A DNA stretch of 64,000 nt from Prinia subflava. Lineage: Eukaryota > Chordata > Aves > Passeriformes > Cisticolidae. The notes below the pieces were generated by a model that did no database searches, had not been told where the DNA came from, and was given only the letters and a program-made list of their open reading frames with translations. Both the position numbers and the translations under genes were made by a program. Location of the stretch: the NCBI RefSeq assembly GCF_021018805.1, contig NC_086266.1:2170001-2234000 (forward strand). Direction: 5' to 3'. Shown here in pieces: positions 62,101 through 64,000 of this stretch (its first letter is position 1; every line of letters begins with the position of its first letter).

Positions 62101-63774
62101 CAAAGTTTGTTACACAGCCCTTGTATTTCCTCCCCTACACTCTCCCAAAAGAGGAGAGGCAGTGACAGCCTCCTCTCCATCTTACCAGCCCATTAGAAAC
62201 AGGAAATGCACGTGTTACAAGGTTTTCAAAGATCTCCAGTCTGTTCTGCTCTTCCTGTTTATAGGCCAGCCGCAAATTTCTCATATCCTGCCAAAAATAA
62301 GCCACAGTTTTAATCTATGATAAATTAAAAAAAAAAAAAAAAGCAGTTTTAAGACATTTGATTGAATGAAGGCATATATAGACATCATCTACTCCCAAGG
62401 GAAAGAGTTCTGTAAGCACTCATGAGATAACCAGGATTGTCATTAGAGATGCTTGATATAAAAATCACCACTTTTCTTTCTTTGAATTCACTCTTCAGAC
62501 AAAAGGCAGAAGTGTTTAAGACTGCAACTATCATAGAGGAATTGAAATAAATGAAGCATGATTCAAATACAGGGAACTGATCAGACAGAAAAACAGCACA
62601 TGGGCTGGCAGATTCTTCTTACAGAAAAATGAAATGAAAACACTTTAATATTAATAAATCTCTACCATGTCTTACCTTGCAAACTATTTCTATACCACAT
62701 GAATTGTCTCCATGGCTCTGTACTCCAATTTTTTCAACCCTACTTATGACTCCAAGGGGAACATCAACAACAAAAGGTGGATCCTGAAATTTGTACATAA
62801 AACAAATGGATTTTATTACATTAGAAGAAATATAAATTAATATTACTCATGTGTGTTTCATTAGAGTTTAGTAGACTGCTGTGAAACATCACTGAATTTG
62901 TCACTTTCTGAAATCTTTCAGCAACATTTCTACCTGAAACAAGGTGCAGATAGTGAAGTCTTACCCTCTCCACACTTTTGATGAACATCCTGAAGTCTGT
63001 CACTGTGAGTGTACCGCTGACAGCTCCCATGAATGGACAGATGTACATCACATCCTTAGCTGCAAAACAGATCAATCAAAACCTTCTTTTACTATTAGAG
63101 ACACTTGTTCCAGAACAATCTATTTTCATTTGAAACTCAGCAAAATTTCAGCAGCTCCATTAAGATTTTGATGCTTGATCTCTTTAGGAAAGTTTATTTT
63201 GCAGAGTTGCCTTTATCTCAGCAATGGAAGCAATGAAATTCCTCAGCCCCAGCACTCTTTATTTTCACTTTTATTTGCTGGTATTCCTTCCTAGCCAAGT
63301 ACTGCAGTGCTAACACAGAGCTTGGTGTCACACTCCCAAGTGAAATAAATCCCACTAAGAACTGGAAAGTAAGTCTACTGTAACTTCATCTTTTTTGCTG
63401 TAAGAATTTTGAATCTGTGACATATCCTTGGCACCCCCAAGCAGAAATACAATACATATACCCCTATGGAACCAAAAATCCTTAGGAAAAGAGAAATCAT
63501 ATGGAACAAGTCATCCCCTGGATCTGATTTTTCCTTCCTACACTTGGATTTAAAAGACAAAGAAAAGAAATCCACATCTACTCAGCTAATCTTAAGTGGC
63601 ATTAAACTAAATAACAAAGTCAAAAGGAAATAATATTCTGATTTAAAATCAACTAGCAATTTAATAGTATTCAGTGCAGCACTCAGTAGTACACTTACCA
63701 ATAACTTTGATTGATTCTCCAGGAAAAAGTGGAGCCTCTTCCATCTGTGCCACTTTGTTTCCATCCCGCAGTGC
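43989..63774 (-). CDS. MTMR1: MTMR1, myotubularin-related protein 1 (5' end outside window)
   Basis: Thirteen exons on the minus strand, from the 5' side: 63774-63699, 63059-62965, 62783-62676, 62287-62186, 61517-61434, 60879-60730, 60030-59842, 59366-59181, 58152-57946, 57194-57102, 54008-53895, 52448-52272 and 44153-43989. They encode 581 residues and a TGA stop. The visible part covers most of the PH-GRAM domain (roughly visible residues 6-77), the myotubularin phosphatase domain (roughly 142-517) with the intact CX5R loop HCSDGWDRT (Cys354, Arg360 of the visible part), and a C-terminal coiled coil, Ser-rich stretch and TSV end. The family removes the 3-phosphate from PtdIns3P and PtdIns(3,5)P2 on endosomal or plasma membranes. 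The catalytic Cys is present, so this is an active member, not a pseudophosphatase. Human MTMR1 has 665 residues, so about 84 are missing beyond 64000. MTM1 is the alternative, but motif details ([24 protein letters not shown]...TSV) fit MTMR1. Confidence 0.95.
44154..52271 (-). other. MTMR1 last intron (8.1 kb)
   Basis: AT-rich, with no coding exon or recognised mobile element. Short open frames (for example minus 51196-50885) lack splice or family support. This is the longest MTMR1 intron in the window. Confidence 0.7.
52272..52448 (-). CDS. MTMR1: MTMR1 exon, end of phosphatase domain
   Basis: 177 nt, phase 0-0, acceptor TTCCAATCAG, donor GTAGGA. It encodes [20 protein letters not shown] through [18 protein letters not shown]. 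The local GC content is higher than in its AT-rich introns. Confidence 0.95.
52741..52812. repeat. TA-rich simple sequence (MTMR1 intron)
   Basis: Irregular TATATACA/TAATATA repeats, almost free of G and C. Confidence 0.75.
53895..54008 (-). CDS. MTMR1: MTMR1 exon, phosphatase domain
   Basis: 114 nt, phase 0-0, acceptor TTTTAATATCAG, donor GTAAAT. It encodes [20 protein letters not shown] through [12 protein letters not shown], the FPxAFEFNExFL block typical of the family. Confidence 0.95.
57102..57194 (-). CDS. MTMR1: MTMR1 exon, phosphatase domain
   Basis: 93 nt, phase 0-0, acceptor GTGCCTTGCAG-like. It encodes [20 protein letters not shown] followed by [11 protein letters not shown]. [14 protein letters not shown] is highly conserved in the MTM1/MTMR1/MTMR2 group. 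Confidence 0.95.
57946..58152 (-). CDS. MTMR1: MTMR1 exon carrying the catalytic CX5R loop
   Basis: 207 nt, phase 0-0, acceptor TTTTTGTTGAAG, donor GTAAGC. It encodes [20 protein letters not shown], then [14 protein letters not shown] with the nucleophilic cysteine and the phosphate-binding arginine, and ends [10 protein letters not shown]. All signature residues are intact. Confidence 0.96.
59181..59366 (-). CDS. MTMR1: MTMR1 exon, phosphatase domain
   Basis: 186 nt, phase 0-0, acceptor TTTTGAATGACAG. It encodes [20 protein letters not shown] through [14 protein letters not shown]. The donor is GTAAAAAAAAA, which lacks the usual G at +5 and runs directly into an A tract. Confidence 0.94.
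59842..60030 (-). CDS. MTMR1: MTMR1 exon, phosphatase domain
   Basis: 189 nt, phase 0-0, acceptor CTTATTCCAG, donor GTAGGT. It encodes [20 protein letters not shown] through [16 protein letters not shown]. DARxxxxAxxN is a conserved myotubularin substrate-site region. Confidence 0.95.
60730..60879 (-). CDS. MTMR1: MTMR1 exon, phosphatase domain
   Basis: 150 nt, phase 0-0, acceptor TTTTCATACAG, donor GTAAGT. It encodes [20 protein letters not shown] through [20 protein letters not shown] and ends GRVP. Confidence 0.95.
61434..61517 (-). CDS. MTMR1: MTMR1 exon, start of phosphatase domain
   Basis: 84 nt, phase 0-0, donor GTAAGT. It encodes [20 protein letters not shown] and then PMAEYKRQ. NGWxVYDPxxEYxRQ is the conserved entry motif of the myotubularin phosphatase domain. 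Confidence 0.94.
62186..62287 (-). CDS. MTMR1: MTMR1 exon, GRAM-phosphatase linker
   Basis: 102 nt, phase 0-0, acceptor TTTTTGGCAG, donor GTAAGA. It encodes [20 protein letters not shown] followed by [15 protein letters not shown] 16-nt T run (minus strand; plus 62327-62342) lies about 40 nt upstream of the acceptor. Confidence 0.94.
62676..62783 (-). CDS. MTMR1: MTMR1 exon, PH-GRAM end
   Basis: 108 nt, phase 0-0, acceptor CAAATTTCAG, donor GTAAGA. It encodes [20 protein letters not shown] and then [16 protein letters not shown]. The downstream intron (toward exon 62965) side is very short: the intron to the preceding exon is 181 bp. Confidence 0.94.
62965..63059 (-). CDS. MTMR1: MTMR1 exon, PH-GRAM
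   Basis: 95 nt, acceptor CTGTTTTGCAG, donor GTAAGA. It encodes [20 protein letters not shown] followed by [12 protein letters not shown]. The [16 protein letters not shown] string is the core of the myotubularin GRAM domain. Confidence 0.94.
63699..63774 (-). CDS. MTMR1: MTMR1 exon (first in window), PH-GRAM start
   Basis: 76 nt encoding [20 protein letters not shown] and then SIKVI. The donor is GTAAGT and the acceptor TTTTTGCCAG. It ends in phase 1, which makes the next junction the only non-phase-0 one among the visible MTMR1 introns. Confidence 0.93.
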
Positions 63775-64000
63775 CTGGCAAAAATCCAAAATCGTGAGTA
63801 AATCTCACTCTCCATCTGTAGCACATCGATATATTTTGATGCAAAGTGCTTTTACTACCAGATTACTGGAACACAAGAAGTGTGTCTATTTTAAAATCAC
63901 ACATCTGTACTAAATAGTACCACAGTAAAAGAAAAAAACAAAAAAGCAACCAAACACAAAACTCAGAATTATAAATACAACAGACATACATGTTAGTCAC
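63775..64000 (-). other. MTMR1 intron, runs off the window
   Basis: 226 bp upstream of the first visible exon. The acceptor (TTTTTGCCAG) is present, and the partner donor lies beyond 64000. Confidence 0.75.

Larger units (their letters stand above)
57195..63698 (-). other. nine shorter MTMR1 introns
   Basis: From left to right the intron sizes are 751, 1028, 475, 699, 554, 668, 388, 181 and 639 bp. All are AT-rich with normal GT-AG ends. No additional exon was recognised. Confidence 0.7.

Noticed and set aside
43989..63774. Assignment of the minus-strand gene to MTM1 or MTMR2
   Set aside because: MTM1 and MTMR2 share the phosphatase core, but the Ser-rich tail ending SATPVHTSV, the linkers, the exact agreement of 581 visible plus 84 missing residues with human MTMR1 length, and the position next to CD99L2 favour MTMR1.

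Overview
This is a stretch of vertebrate nuclear DNA, most likely from a bird. Two split genes with GT-AG introns converge on each other, the introns are fairly compact, there is a GC-rich promoter island, and the interspersed repeats I can recognise are 3' ends of CR1 LINEs with the TTCTATGATT-type tail typical of birds and other sauropsids. The gene pair is CD99L2 and MTMR1, which lie tail to tail on human Xq28 and, as far as I recall, on chicken chromosome 4 (songbird 4A). The species cannot be fixed from the sequence alone.

Layout. Positions 1-13.3 kb show no coding exon that I can defend. They hold a CR1 fragment (about 5188-5566), a C/A-rich low-complexity tract (8543-8640), a 33-bp minisatellite (9936-10230) and an unbroken 567-nt pyrimidine tract (10427-10993). 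A degraded CR1 tail (about 13348-13495) abuts a CpG island (about 13550-14660) that contains CD99L2 exon 1.

CD99L2 runs on the + strand from the ATG at 14017 to the stop at 36785, in 11 coding exons that give a 258-residue type I membrane glycoprotein-like product. Intron 1 is 13.3 kb. Every intron is in phase 1, and every internal exon is a multiple of three long. Intron 8 is a minisatellite that has copied the exon 9 splice acceptor several times. The 3' UTR may extend to one of several poly(A) signals between 37.8 and 40.4 kb, and a CR1 copy lies inside that interval.

MTMR1 runs on the - strand. Thirteen coding exons lie between 63774 and 43989 and encode 581 residues, from the PH-GRAM region through the active phosphatase motif to the coiled-coil C-terminus ending in TSV. 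The first exons, about 84 residues by comparison with the human protein, lie beyond the right edge. About 2.5 kb separate the farthest candidate 3' ends of the two genes.

The two genes have no known shared pathway: CD99L2 is a cell-surface protein of leukocyte and endothelial contacts, and MTMR1 is a phosphoinositide 3-phosphatase. Their closeness is old synteny, not an operon. I found no new multi-gene system. The most interesting features are the splice-site-bearing minisatellite of CD99L2 intron 8, the long pyrimidine tract upstream, and a possible out-of-frame cassette exon in CD99L2 intron 3.
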